Origin: JBGPGW01 sp046349515
GTDB taxonomy: Bacteria > Pseudomonadota > Alphaproteobacteria > CADEGL01
Assembly: GCA_046349515.1 (NCBI GenBank)
Contig: JAXMCE010000002.1
Coordinates: forward strand, 372,001 to 436,000
Direction: 5' to 3'
Length of the DNA: 64,000 nt
The notes under the pieces are model-generated. The model searched no databases, was not told the DNA's origin, and saw only the letters and a program-made list of their open reading frames with translations. This document shows, in pieces, positions 19,071 through 27,457 of this stretch (position 1 is the stretch's first letter; every line of letters starts with the position of its first letter). The translations under genes were made by a program, and so were the position numbers.

Positions 19071-19843
19071 GCGAACAAGCGCGTGCAGCGACGGCCCTGT
19101 GCACCTACACCGACGATGCGATCTATCTTCGCGACAAGAGCCTCGTCGACGACCTCATCGGCAAGGTCGATTTCACTGAGGGCCTGTACTTCCTCATCTT
19201 CGGCCGCTTGCCCAGGAAGGCCGAGCACAGGATTGTCGACGCGGTGCTCGTGACTCTCATGGAGCATGGGCTCACGCCGTCTGCGATCGCGGCGCGCCTG
19301 GTCTACGGCTCGGGACCCGAGGCGCTCCAGGCCGGCGTCGCCGCGGGACTCCTCGCCGTCGCGAGCCAGTTCGTCGGCACCATGGAGCTGGCGGCGAAGC
19401 TGCTCGGTGAGATCGTCGCGGATCCGGCAGGCATGGACGCGGCGGCGCGCCGCATCGCCGAGTCCTACCGGCGCGAGAAGCGGCCTATGCCGGGATTCGG
19501 CCACCACCTCCACAAGCCGGACGACCCGCGGACGCCGAGGCTCCTGGCGCTTGCCGAGGCGGAAGGTGTCGAGGGTCGCCATATCCGGGCGCTCCGCACG
19601 CTCGGCGCGGAAGTCGACCGGGCAGCGGGACGACACATCACGATCAACGCGACGGGCGCGATTGCCGCCGTCCTTTCCGAAATCGGCATCGAGCCCGCGA
19701 TCATGCGCGGCTTCGCGCTCATCAGCCGGGCTGCGGGCCTCGTCGCCCACATCCGCGAGGAGCAGCAAAATCCCGCCATGCGCACGATCTGGGACGCGGC
19801 CGTCGACGCGGTGCCCTACAGCGGCACGGAAGGACGCCGCTAG
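19067..19843 (+). CDS. Citrate-synthase-fold protein, citryl-CoA lyase-like
   Basis: 258-residue protein with the small-domain half of citrate synthase, the size of bacterial proteins annotated citryl-CoA lyase. Two catalytic-type histidines are recognisable: H67 in MEHGLTPS and H146 in MPGFGHHLHK, the latter equivalent to citrate synthase GFGHRVYK. Where citrate synthase and citryl-CoA lyase have the catalytic Asp in an N-V-D motif, this protein reads ITINATGAIAAVL (191-203), with no Asp. GTG start overlaps the upstream ligase stop. It may cleave or form a C-C bond in a CoA thioester, but the reaction is uncertain. It ends tail-to-tail with the SDR gene, sharing stop-codon bases. Confidence 0.75.
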   Translation: MSEQARAATALCTYTDDAIYLRDKSLVDDLIGKVDFTEGLYFLIFGRLPRKAEHRIVDAVLVTLMEHGLTPSAIAARLVYGSGPEALQAGVAAGLLAVASQFVGTMELAAKLLGEIVADPAGMDAAARRIAESYRREKRPMPGFGHHLHKPDDPRTPRLLALAEAEGVEGRHIRALRTLGAEVDRAAGRHITINATGAIAAVLSEIGIEPAIMRGFALISRAAGLVAHIREEQQNPAMRTIWDAAVDAVPYSGTEGRR

Positions 19844-20574
19844 CGCCCGCCCGAGACGCGCAGGATCGAGCCCGTGATGTAGGACGCTTTCTCCGAGAGA
19901 AGGAACATCGTGGCTTCCGCCACCTCATCGACCGTGCCCGCGCGCTGCACGGGGATCGCCGGGATGATCTTGGCGCCGCGCCCTTCGTACTGGATCTCCG
20001 TCTCGATATAGCCGGGCGAGACCGCATTCACCCGCACGCCTTCGAGCGCCATCTCCTTCGAGAGACCGAACGTCAGCGCATCCACCGCGGCCTTCGACGC
20101 CGCGTAGTGGATGAACTCGTTGGGACTGCCGATCGTGGTCGCGGCCGAGGCGATGTTGACGATCGCGCCACCCGAACCGCCGAAGCGCTTGGCCATGCGT
20201 TTCACCGCCTCGCGCGCGCAGATGAGCGGGCCCACCGAGTTCACATCGAAGCTACGCTGGATGTCGGCGGCGGTCAGCGTCTCGAGCCGGCCGACCGAGG
20301 CCACGATGCCCGCGTTGTTGACGAAGGCGGTGAGGCGCCCGAGCTCCCGGTCGACCGTCTCGAAAAGCCGAAGGATGTCCGCTTCGCGCGCCATGTCGCC
20401 CTGCACCGCGATCGCGCGCCGTCCCCGGCGCTTGATGTCGGCCACGACCTCATCGGCGCGCGCTTTCGCCTGATGATAGTTGATCGCAACGTCGTAACCT
20501 TCGCGGGCCCCCATGCGCGCGATGGCGGCGCCGATTCCGCGGCTGCCGCCGGTGACGATAAGAATTCCCCCCAT
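19840..20574 (-). CDS. Short-chain dehydrogenase/reductase (SDR)
   Basis: Classical SDR oxidoreductase, 244 residues. The cofactor loop is TGGSRGIG (8-15), followed by NNAG, the active-site serine region IVNIASAATT and YAASK (about 157-161), and the C-terminal TGSILRVSGGR typical of FabG-like enzymes. Last gene of a minus-strand cluster (RraA-like, PhyH, SAF dehydrogenase, SDR) with an 18-base gap from its neighbour. Likely oxidises a hydroxyl intermediate of that pathway; substrate unknown. Confidence 0.9.
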   Translation of the reverse strand: MGGILIVTGGSRGIGAAIARMGAREGYDVAINYHQAKARADEVVADIKRRGRRAIAVQGDMAREADILRLFETVDRELGRLTAFVNNAGIVASVGRLETLTAADIQRSFDVNSVGPLICAREAVKRMAKRFGGSGGAIVNIASAATTIGSPNEFIHYAASKAAVDALTFGLSKEMALEGVRVNAVSPGYIETEIQYEGRGAKIIPAIPVQRAGTVDEVAEATMFLLSEKASYITGSILRVSGGR

Positions 20575-20592
20575 GCCCCTCTCTCCTTCGAC

Positions 20593-21963
20593 CTATTCTG
20601 CCGCGCGCGTCGAACCTAACATCTTCGCCCCGAAAGCGCGCTCCATCTCATTGCGGATGCGGACAGCGAGCGCTGTCTCTTCCAAGGCGACATCCGCGCG
20701 CGTGAGAACCGCGCCCGCAGCGACCGGCCGAACGAGCGCGCATCCTTGCGCCAGACCGATCGGCAAAGCGGCCTCGCGTAGCGACTCCTCCGCCGGCATG
20801 AGCTTGCCCCAGACCGTGTAGCCACCCTCGCCGTCGAGCACTTCGCCCGCCCCGAGGTCGCGCTTCGCGGTCGCGACCACGTCGCCGCGAAATCCCGTCG
20901 GCGCGCCCGTGGCCTCGCCGCGCAATGCCGCCGAGGCGATGGAGATTCCGAGTTCGAGACCGATCAGGTGGTAAGGCCGGTAGAGCGCCGCGTAGCGCCC
21001 CGACTCGTCCGTCTTCATTCCGTATTCGGCGAAACAGCGCGCGACGTAGTCGCTCGGCGCCTCGAACACCACATAGGTGCCCCACCGCAAATCACGCGGG
21101 ACGGGGCCGCCGTCATGCCGCTCGCTCGAGATCACCTCGACCTGACCCTTGTGGTGGAGCGCGCCGCCGGCCGCGCGCGGCTTCAAGACGCGCGGCAGAT
21201 CATCGACGCCGATCGCGGGGAACGTGAGACCGCCAGGGGCCGGCGTAAGGCCGGTCGCGTTCGCGACCGCCGCCATCTCGATTCCCGACTTGGTGCCGTC
21301 GAGGAAGGAGTTGAACATCTTCGGATTCATCCCGCCGGCCTTGGCCGCCTCGGGCGTCAAACCGTAGTAACCCCAGACCGTGTCCGGCGTCGACGCATGG
21401 AACTCGGGGCGGTACTTCGTGCCCTTCCCCGCGGCGACGACTTCGAATCCCGAGGCCCGCGCCCAATCGACCTGCTCGGCGATGAGCGCCGGCTGATCGC
21501 CATAGGCAAGTGAGTACACAAGCCCGGCCTTGGACGCGCGGGCCTTCAGCAGGGGGCCCGCGAGCGCGTCGGCCTCGACGTTGACCATGACCATATGTTT
21601 GCCGCCGGCAATACCCATGAGCGCATGACGGATGCCGGCGGCGGGATCGCCGGTCGCCTCGACGATGACGTCGATCCCGTCCGCCTTGAGGAGCGTCTCG
21701 GCATCTTCGGTGAGAAACGTCCCGCCGCTCGCCAGTGCCGCCGCGAGGCCCTTTGCATCGACACGCTCGGCGGGCCAGCCCGTGCGCGCGAGCGCCGCTT
21801 CCGCTCGGGGAACGGCGAGGTCGGCCACGGCGACGACATGGAAGCCCGGCGTCGTCCGCACTTGCGCCAAGAACATGGAGGCGAACTTGCCCGCGCCGAT
21901 GAGGCCGATGCGCACGGGCTTCCCTGCGTCCGCCCGCGCAGCAAGGAGCGCGTGGAGGTTCAT
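20593..21963 (-). CDS. NAD(P)-binding oxidoreductase with SAF domain
   Basis: 456-residue protein with a homoserine-dehydrogenase-like Rossmann domain (VRIGLIGAGKFASMFLAQV, about 18-36) and a C-terminal SAF domain (about 380-430, around the GEVLDGEGGYTVWGKLMP segment). This architecture is seen in dehydrogenases of sugar-acid catabolism, often annotated as Gfo/Idh/MocA- or homoserine-dehydrogenase-like. Start ATG 21963 lies four bases from the end of the upstream dioxygenase gene, indicating one transcript. Longer open frames reach back into that gene. Substrate unknown; the cluster suggests oxidation of a branched or sugar-derived hydroxy acid. Confidence 0.8.
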   Translation of the reverse strand: MNLHALLAARADAGKPVRIGLIGAGKFASMFLAQVRTTPGFHVVAVADLAVPRAEAALARTGWPAERVDAKGLAAALASGGTFLTEDAETLLKADGIDVIVEATGDPAAGIRHALMGIAGGKHMVMVNVEADALAGPLLKARASKAGLVYSLAYGDQPALIAEQVDWARASGFEVVAAGKGTKYRPEFHASTPDTVWGYYGLTPEAAKAGGMNPKMFNSFLDGTKSGIEMAAVANATGLTPAPGGLTFPAIGVDDLPRVLKPRAAGGALHHKGQVEVISSERHDGGPVPRDLRWGTYVVFEAPSDYVARCFAEYGMKTDESGRYAALYRPYHLIGLELGISIASAALRGEATGAPTGFRGDVVATAKRDLGAGEVLDGEGGYTVWGKLMPAEESLREAALPIGLAQGCALVRPVAAGAVLTRADVALEETALAVRIRNEMERAFGAKMLGSTRAAE

Positions 21964-21967
21964 GCCG

Positions 21968-22777
21968 CTATTCTGCCGCCGGACGCCGGTGCGTCCGCGC
22001 GTATGTGATGAGACAGTCGTCCGGAGCCATCGCGATTGGCGTGAAGTCGCGGTTGGCGATCCAGTTGGCACGCCTATGGCGCCGGATCCCATTGTCGCAG
22101 CGGTTGAGCGAGAGATAGACGATCCAGCGCGACCACGGCGTCAGGTTCGAGCCGGACGCATGGACGAGATTGCCATGGAACATGAGCATGGATCCGGCTG
22201 GCCCCTTGGGGGCCACGATCCCGCCCCGCTCGACGAGCTTGGTGATCGTCTCGTTGTCGATGGTCCAAAGCGGGTAGCTCGTGGTCGTCAGGTCGTGGCC
22301 GGCGGCGAGCCTGCCGCCGCGGTGGCTCGCGGGGATGAACATGAGCGGCCCGTTGAACTCGTTCACCTCGGCCAGGAAGAGGGCGATGTTCATGGCCTTG
22401 GGCTCCGGCATGTCGTCGTCGGCGTGCCAGGTCGCATAGTCCTGGTGCCATTGCCACACGGCGCCGTCGAAGGCCGCCTTCGCGTTGATCTTGAACTGGT
22501 GCATGTAGAGGCGTTCCGAGCCCAAGAGCGTCGTGACAGGCCTGAGGAGCCGCGGATGGCGCGCGAGCAGGCCGAAGGCTTCGTTCCAAGTCTGCACGAA
22601 GAAGGCCGAGCGCGGCGCGTTCGATCCTTTCTCGCGGATCACTTCGGGCCGCTCTTGCGCAAAGATGCCCGGCACCTCGCCCGTGAGCACAGCGATCTCG
22701 TCGGCCGAGAACACACTCGGCAGGAAGAGGTATCCCTCTTCCTCGAAGCGGCGGATCTGTTCGCCTGTGAGGCGCAT
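21968..22777 (-). CDS. Phytanoyl-CoA dioxygenase (PhyH) family protein
   Basis: 269-residue non-haem Fe(II)/2-oxoglutarate oxygenase. The iron ligands fit HxD in WHQDYATWHADDD (about 110-122) and a distal His in MLMFHGNLVHASGSN (about 200), followed by an Arg suited to 2-oxoglutarate binding. GGGAGG lies seven bases before ATG 22777, which fixes the start well inside the longest open frame. Second gene of the LysR-linked cluster. PhyH proteins hydroxylate many small molecules besides phytanoyl-CoA, so the substrate cannot be named. Confidence 0.86.
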   Translation of the reverse strand: MRLTGEQIRRFEEEGYLFLPSVFSADEIAVLTGEVPGIFAQERPEVIREKGSNAPRSAFFVQTWNEAFGLLARHPRLLRPVTTLLGSERLYMHQFKINAKAAFDGAVWQWHQDYATWHADDDMPEPKAMNIALFLAEVNEFNGPLMFIPASHRGGRLAAGHDLTTTSYPLWTIDNETITKLVERGGIVAPKGPAGSMLMFHGNLVHASGSNLTPWSRWIVYLSLNRCDNGIRRHRRANWIANRDFTPIAMAPDDCLITYARTHRRPAAE

Positions 22778-22871
22778 GGCGGCCCTCCCGGCCGTGCCTA
22801 CCCGAAGATGCGCCAGTATGCGCCGGGCAGCAAAGGCCGCCAAGGCCAGCGGCCGTAAGTGCCCGCGTACC

Positions 22872-23600
22872 TTAGGGCTTGTCGGGAGCGCCCGCCTTGA
22901 GCCAGGCTTGGTATTCGGCGCTCGTCTTCTCGTCGGGCGGATAGGTGCCGAAGAGCGGCGCGCCCTTGCGGATCTTGAGCGTGACGAAGCGTTCCTTCCG
23001 TTCCATCTCCCAACCTTCGGCCGCGACCTCCTCGGCGAGCGCACGCGGAATGCAGACAACGCCGTCGCCATCGCCGACGATGACGTCGCCCGGATAGACC
23101 GGCACGCCGGCGCATCCCACGGGCACGTTGAGATCCACCGCATGGTGGGCGACGAGGTTGAGCGGCGCCACGGGCTGGCGGTGGAAGACGGGCATCGGCA
23201 GCTCGGCGATCTCGGCCGAATCTCGGAATCCCGCGTCCGTCACGACGCCCGCGACGCCGCGCACCGAAAGGCGGGTCATGAGGATGCCGCCGCCGGTCGC
23301 CCCGCGCACGTCGCTCCGCGCGTCCATGACAAGGACATGGCCGGGCGGCGTCTCCTCGATCGCGCGGCGCTGGGGATGATCGCTGCGCCCCAGGATCTCG
23401 ATCACGTCGATGTCCTCGCGGGAGGGGATGTAGCGGAGCGTGAAGGCCTGCCCCACCATCGGCAGCGCCTTGGCGCCGACCGCCTGCAGGCCGACCATGA
23501 ACACGTTGCGCAGCCCGCGCTTGAAAAGAACAGTCGTGATGGTCGCGGTGCTGACCTCGCGAAGACGGTCACGCGTGGTTGCGTCGATCGGTGCAGTCAT
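22872..23600 (-). CDS. RraA-like family protein (probable class II pyruvate aldolase)
   Basis: 242-residue member of the RraA / 4-hydroxy-4-methyl-2-oxoglutarate aldolase family. Seen: the GGGILMTRLSVRGVAGVVTDAGFRD-type core (about 105-128) holding the Arg-Asp metal/pyruvate site, and the hallmark YPGDVIVGDGDGVVCIPR (about 168-185). Catabolic members cleave 4-hydroxy-2-oxo acids to pyruvate; the RNase-E-inhibiting RraA proper is much shorter (~160). Next to two dehydrogenases and an oxygenase, an aldolase role is the better reading. 69 bases downstream of the LysR gene. Confidence 0.82.
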   Translation of the reverse strand: MTAPIDATTRDRLREVSTATITTVLFKRGLRNVFMVGLQAVGAKALPMVGQAFTLRYIPSREDIDVIEILGRSDHPQRRAIEETPPGHVLVMDARSDVRGATGGGILMTRLSVRGVAGVVTDAGFRDSAEIAELPMPVFHRQPVAPLNLVAHHAVDLNVPVGCAGVPVYPGDVIVGDGDGVVCIPRALAEEVAAEGWEMERKERFVTLKIRKGAPLFGTYPPDEKTSAEYQAWLKAGAPDKP

Positions 23601-23669
23601 GGAGCCCTCCCCCGGTTCCGCTTGATCCCAGCCGATCCGTCCCGAGCGCGCAAGCGCGCTGACGGCGTC

Positions 23670-24578
23670 TTAGGGTTCGGTACCTGCCTCCTCGCTCAGC
23701 CACTCCCGGAAGAGGCGCACCTTGCGCAGCTCCTTCTTGTGTGGCGGACACACGAAAAAATGAGCGAAGGCGACGGGCATCGTGTGGTCGAACGGACAGA
23801 CGAGCCGCCCGTCCCTCAAGTCCTGGGATGCGAGGGTCCGCTTCGCAAGCGCGATTCCGCGACCCGAGACCGCCGCCTCGATCACGAGACTCGACTGATT
23901 GAAGCGAAGACCGCGGCTCGCATCGACATCCCGGACGCCCGAGGCGCGCAGCCACATGCGCCAGTCGGGGCAGCTCGGATCGTTGTCCGGGCTCGAATCG
24001 TGAAGGAGCGTGTGGTGCCTCAAATCGCCGGGCGCCTTGATCGGATGCGCCGAGGCAAGGAGCTGCGGGCTGCAGACCGGCACGACCGTCTCGCCGAGGA
24101 CCCGCTCGACGAAAAGACCGTCGTAGCGACCGCGACCATAGCGGATGGCCCCGTCCACCTCGTCGCGGACGAAGTCGACGACATCCATGGAGGCAGAGAT
24201 ATGAACGTCGATGTCGGGATGGCGCGACTGGAACCGGTCGAGGCGCGGGACGAGCCACTTGGCCGCGAAGGACGGCGCCACGCTGACCGTGAGCACGCCT
24301 TCGTTGCCGACGCGATCGAGGCGCTCGAACGTCTCGGCGATGCGGTCGAATCCCTCGCGCAGGCCCGGGAGGGACGCCTGCCCCGCCTCGGTCAGGATGA
24401 GGGCGCGGTGGAGGCGGCGAAAAAGCGGCCGACCGACGTGATCCTCCAAGACCCGCACCTGCTGGCCGATCGCGGCCGGCGTCACGTGGAGCTCGGCCGC
24501 CGCCTTGGTGAAGCTGAGATGCCGGGCGGCAGCCTCGAAGGCTCGGAGCGCGTTAAGGGGCGGCAGGCGGCGGTTCAT
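23670..24578 (-). CDS. LysR-type transcriptional regulator, GcvA-like
   Basis: 302-residue LysR regulator. The winged helix-turn-helix covers residues 1-65, with the GcvA-subgroup start RRLPPLNALRAFEAAARHLSF and HVTPAAIGQQVRVLEDHVG. The effector domain follows from about 90. It is transcribed toward the RraA-PhyH-SAF-SDR cluster and is divergent from the ABC importer, with about 280 bases between. It could control either side; an AAGTCG-N15-CGACTT inverted repeat in that gap is a candidate operator. Confidence 0.92.
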   Translation of the reverse strand: MNRRLPPLNALRAFEAAARHLSFTKAAAELHVTPAAIGQQVRVLEDHVGRPLFRRLHRALILTEAGQASLPGLREGFDRIAETFERLDRVGNEGVLTVSVAPSFAAKWLVPRLDRFQSRHPDIDVHISASMDVVDFVRDEVDGAIRYGRGRYDGLFVERVLGETVVPVCSPQLLASAHPIKAPGDLRHHTLLHDSSPDNDPSCPDWRMWLRASGVRDVDASRGLRFNQSSLVIEAAVSGRGIALAKRTLASQDLRDGRLVCPFDHTMPVAFAHFFVCPPHKKELRKVRLFREWLSEEAGTEP

Positions 24579-24630
24579 CGGAAGAATGATAAAGAAAAAC
24601 TATCGCAAGACGCAAGTATCACTCGTTTGT

Positions 24631-24657
24631 AAGTCGGAAAATCGCCGTATACGACTT
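24631..24657. promoter_or_regulatory. Inverted repeat between lysR and the ABC importer, candidate operator
   Basis: AAGTCG (24631-24636) and CGACTT (24652-24657) form a perfect 6-bp inverted repeat with a 15-base spacer. It sits in an unusually A+T-rich stretch, 54-80 bases from the lysR start and about 200 bases before the importer gene. Spacing and location suit a LysR-type or other dimeric regulator; binding is inference. Confidence 0.3.
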
Positions 24658-24858
24658 CCTTGAAGCAAAAGTGTGAATTTACCAGTGGCCACCATGAGCA
24701 CGTCCGGTACCGCGCCCGTTTCCCGGACCCGCAGAGACAGGGCGGCACATCGCGGCATCACCGCCATGTGTCGTGCTTTGAGCCACGCGAATTGAGGCGA
24801 TGGGCGCGCGAGGCGCCCGGTCGCCGTCCGCCCGACCCGAGACATGAAGGACATCACC

Positions 24859-25842
24859 ATGCGTACAAGACAAGGACGTTCGATTTTCGCGGCCCTGGCC
24901 GCTCTCGTCGCCCTTCTGAGCGTCCCTGCGACGAGCGGCGCGGCGGAGGCCAAGAAAGTCCGCCTCGACTACGCCTATTACAATCCCGTGAGTCTCGTGC
25001 TCAAGGAGAACGGCTGGCTCGAGCAGGAACTCGGCAAGAGCGGCATCACCGTCGAGTGGGTCTTGAGCCTCGGCAGCAACAAGGCGCTCGAGTTCCTGAA
25101 CGGCCGCAGCATTGACTTCGGCTCGACCGCCGGCGCCGCGGCGCTGATCGCGCGCGCGGGCGGCAATCCGATCAAGGCGGTCTACATCTATTCGAAGCCG
25201 GAATGGACCGCGCTCGTCACGCGCGGCGACACGCAGATCAAGAAGGTCGAAGACCTCAAGGGCAAGCGCATCGCCGTTACGCGCGGCACGGACCCGCACA
25301 TCTTCCTCCTGCGCTCGCTGGACGCGGTTGGGCTCAGCGACAAGGACGTGAAGATGGTCCTCCTCCAGCACCCGGACGGAAAGGCCGCCCTCGAACGGGG
25401 CGATGTGGATGCCTGGGCCGGGCTCGATCCCTACATGGCTCAAATCGAGCTCGAGCGCGACGGCCGCCTCTTCCACCGCAACGCGGATATGAACACCTAC
25501 GGATTCCTCAACGTGCGCGAGGAGTTCCTCAACGAGAATCCCGAGCTCGTCGCGCGCGTGCTCTCAGTCTACGAGCGTGGGCGCAAATGGGCGCTCGCCA
25601 ATCCGGCCGAGCTTCGCGCCATCCTGGCTCGCGCCGCGAAATTGAGCGATGCGGTCGCGGCCAAGCAGCTCGAGCGGACCGATCTCACCAAGGCCGCGAT
25701 CGGCGAGGCACACGCCCAGGCCATCATCGCCGCCGGCCAGGTCCTTCAGAAATCGGGCGTTATCCCCGAACAGGCCGATGTAAAGGCCGTGGCCGCATCG
25801 CTCATCGATACGCGCTACTCGGCACAGATCGCAGGGAAGTAG
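24859..25842 (+). CDS. ABC transporter substrate-binding protein, sulfonate/nitrate/taurine type
   Basis: Periplasmic solute-binding protein of the SsuA/TauA/NMT1 class, 327 residues. A Sec signal peptide (Arg-rich start, hydrophobic AALAALVALLSVPAT, cleavage near residue 28) precedes the mature domain, which has the family features GSNKALEFLNGRSIDFGSTAGAA and a conserved ITVEWVLSLG region. ATG 24859 is preferred over one 15 bases earlier because AAGGACA precedes it. First gene of a binding protein - permease - ATPase - OsmC operon. Aliphatic sulfonate is the most common substrate for the class but is not proven here. Confidence 0.85.
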   Translation: MRTRQGRSIFAALAALVALLSVPATSGAAEAKKVRLDYAYYNPVSLVLKENGWLEQELGKSGITVEWVLSLGSNKALEFLNGRSIDFGSTAGAAALIARAGGNPIKAVYIYSKPEWTALVTRGDTQIKKVEDLKGKRIAVTRGTDPHIFLLRSLDAVGLSDKDVKMVLLQHPDGKAALERGDVDAWAGLDPYMAQIELERDGRLFHRNADMNTYGFLNVREEFLNENPELVARVLSVYERGRKWALANPAELRAILARAAKLSDAVAAKQLERTDLTKAAIGEAHAQAIIAAGQVLQKSGVIPEQADVKAVAASLIDTRYSAQIAGK

Positions 25843-25844
25843 CC

Positions 25845-26735
25845 ATGTTCTTGCTGACGAACGAAGCCATCGGATTCATCGAAGCGGTCGAGCGCGGACC
25901 CGCTCACCTCGCCCTCCCGACGATCCGGCGCCGGCATTGGACGCGTTACGGCACGGGGGCCCTCGTGCCCCTTCTCCTCCTCGTTCTGTGGGAGGGGCTC
26001 TCGCGCGCGGGCCTCGCGGCTCCGAACCTTTTGCCTGCACCTTCGGCGGTCGCCGAGACGATCATCGCCCTTGTCGCGTCGGGCGAGATCTATGGGCATG
26101 TCTCGATCACCTTGTTCCGCGTCTTTTCGGGCTTCGCGGCCGGCGCGCTGGCCGCGACGGCGCTCGGCGCACTGACGGGTTTCTCCCCCTTCTACCGGCG
26201 CCTCCTCGATCCCCTCCTCCAGGGCGTGCGCAACATCCCGTCCCTAGCCTGGGTTCCACTGTTCATTCTCTGGCTGGGCATTTTCGAAGCATCGAAGATC
26301 GCGCTCGTCGCGGTCGGCGTGTTCTTTCCCGTCTACCTCAATCTCATGAGCGGCATCCAAAGCGTCGACCGCAAGCTGGTCGAAGTAGGCCGCATGTACC
26401 GGCTCGAGGGCTTGGCGCTCGTCCGGCGCGTGCTTGTGCCCGCGACGCTTCCCTCCTATTTCGTCGGCCTTCGCGCGGGCCTCGGCCTTGGCTGGATGTT
26501 CGTGCTGGCGGCGGAATTTATGGGCGCGAGCGAAGGGCTCGGCTTCCTTCTCATCGACGGTCAGATGACCGGTAGGCCGGCCGCGATCATCGGCGGCATC
26601 GCGCTCTTCGCTCTCTTCGGCAAGCTGACGGATTGGGGTCTTGTCCGCCTCGGTCGACCGTTCCTTTCCTGGCAAGACAGCTTCGAGGCGCAGAGCGCCC
26701 GCGACGGCGATGCTGGCTCTCAACGGAATCTCTAA
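25845..26735 (+). CDS. ABC transporter permease, SsuC/TauC type
   Basis: 296-residue inner-membrane permease with about six hydrophobic segments from residue 38 on. The cytoplasmic EAA-type loop is MYRLEGLALVRRVLVPATLP (about 183-202). It starts two bases after the binding-protein stop, with GGGAAG upstream, and overlaps the ATPase start by 26 bases. The N-terminal 30 residues before the first membrane segment are hydrophilic. Pairs with the SsuA-like protein and ATPase as an importer. Confidence 0.87.
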   Translation: MFLLTNEAIGFIEAVERGPAHLALPTIRRRHWTRYGTGALVPLLLLVLWEGLSRAGLAAPNLLPAPSAVAETIIALVASGEIYGHVSITLFRVFSGFAAGALAATALGALTGFSPFYRRLLDPLLQGVRNIPSLAWVPLFILWLGIFEASKIALVAVGVFFPVYLNLMSGIQSVDRKLVEVGRMYRLEGLALVRRVLVPATLPSYFVGLRAGLGLGWMFVLAAEFMGASEGLGFLLIDGQMTGRPAAIIGGIALFALFGKLTDWGLVRLGRPFLSWQDSFEAQSARDGDAGSQRNL

Positions 26736-27441
26736 GCGGTTCGACCGCGGCGTCGTCGCGCTCGACGACGTCAGCTTCACGCTCGAGCGCGGCGACATTC
26801 TCGCCGTCGTGGGCACAAGCGGATGCGGCAAGAGCACGCTGCTCCGCATCATCGCGGGGCTCGAACGGCCAAGCGCCGGCAGCGTCGCGATCGACGGCGA
26901 GAATGTCGCGGGACCCCATCCCCATGCCGGTTTCGTCTTCCAGGAGCCGCGCCTCATGCCGTGGCTCACGATCAAGGACAATGTGCTCTTCGGCGTCGAC
27001 ACCCTCGCCGCGAAGGACCGCGCCGCGGCGGCGGACAAGGCTCTCGGCGAGCTCGGCCTCGCCGATATCGGCGGCTCCTTGCCGCACCAGCTTTCGGGCG
27101 GAATGGCGCAGCGCGTGGCGATCGCACGAGCGCTCATGACCGAGCCGAGCGTGCTTCTGCTCGATGAGCCGTTCAGCGCCCTCGACGCCTTCACGCGCCT
27201 CAACCTGCAGGAACACCTTCTCTCTGTCTGGCATCGACACCGCCCGACCATGGTGCTGGTGACGCACGACATCGAGGAAGCGCTGGCCCTGGCCGACCGC
27301 GTTATCGTCATGCGGAGTGCGCCGGGCCGCATTTTCCGCGATATCCGTCTCGACGAGCATCGGCCCCGCAAACGATCATCGCATCGTTTCCAGGCGCAGA
27401 AAGAGGATATCCTCGCGGCGCTCAACCTCTGTCCGGTCTGA
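26710..27441 (+). CDS. ABC transporter ATP-binding protein, SsuB/TauB type
   Basis: 243-residue importer ATPase. Walker A is GTSGCGKSTLL (about 37-47), Q-loop FVFQEPRLMPWLT, signature LSGGMAQRVAIARAL, Walker B VLLLDEPFSALD and H-loop VLVTHDIEEALALADRV. These are the normal elements of a complete ATPase. ATG 26710 lies inside the permease gene, implying translational coupling. Provides energy for the sulfonate/nitrate-type importer. Confidence 0.92.
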   Translation: MLALNGISKRFDRGVVALDDVSFTLERGDILAVVGTSGCGKSTLLRIIAGLERPSAGSVAIDGENVAGPHPHAGFVFQEPRLMPWLTIKDNVLFGVDTLAAKDRAAAADKALGELGLADIGGSLPHQLSGGMAQRVAIARALMTEPSVLLLDEPFSALDAFTRLNLQEHLLSVWHRHRPTMVLVTHDIEEALALADRVIVMRSAPGRIFRDIRLDEHRPRKRSSHRFQAQKEDILAALNLCPV

Positions 27442-27457
27442 AGGAAGGGATACGATC

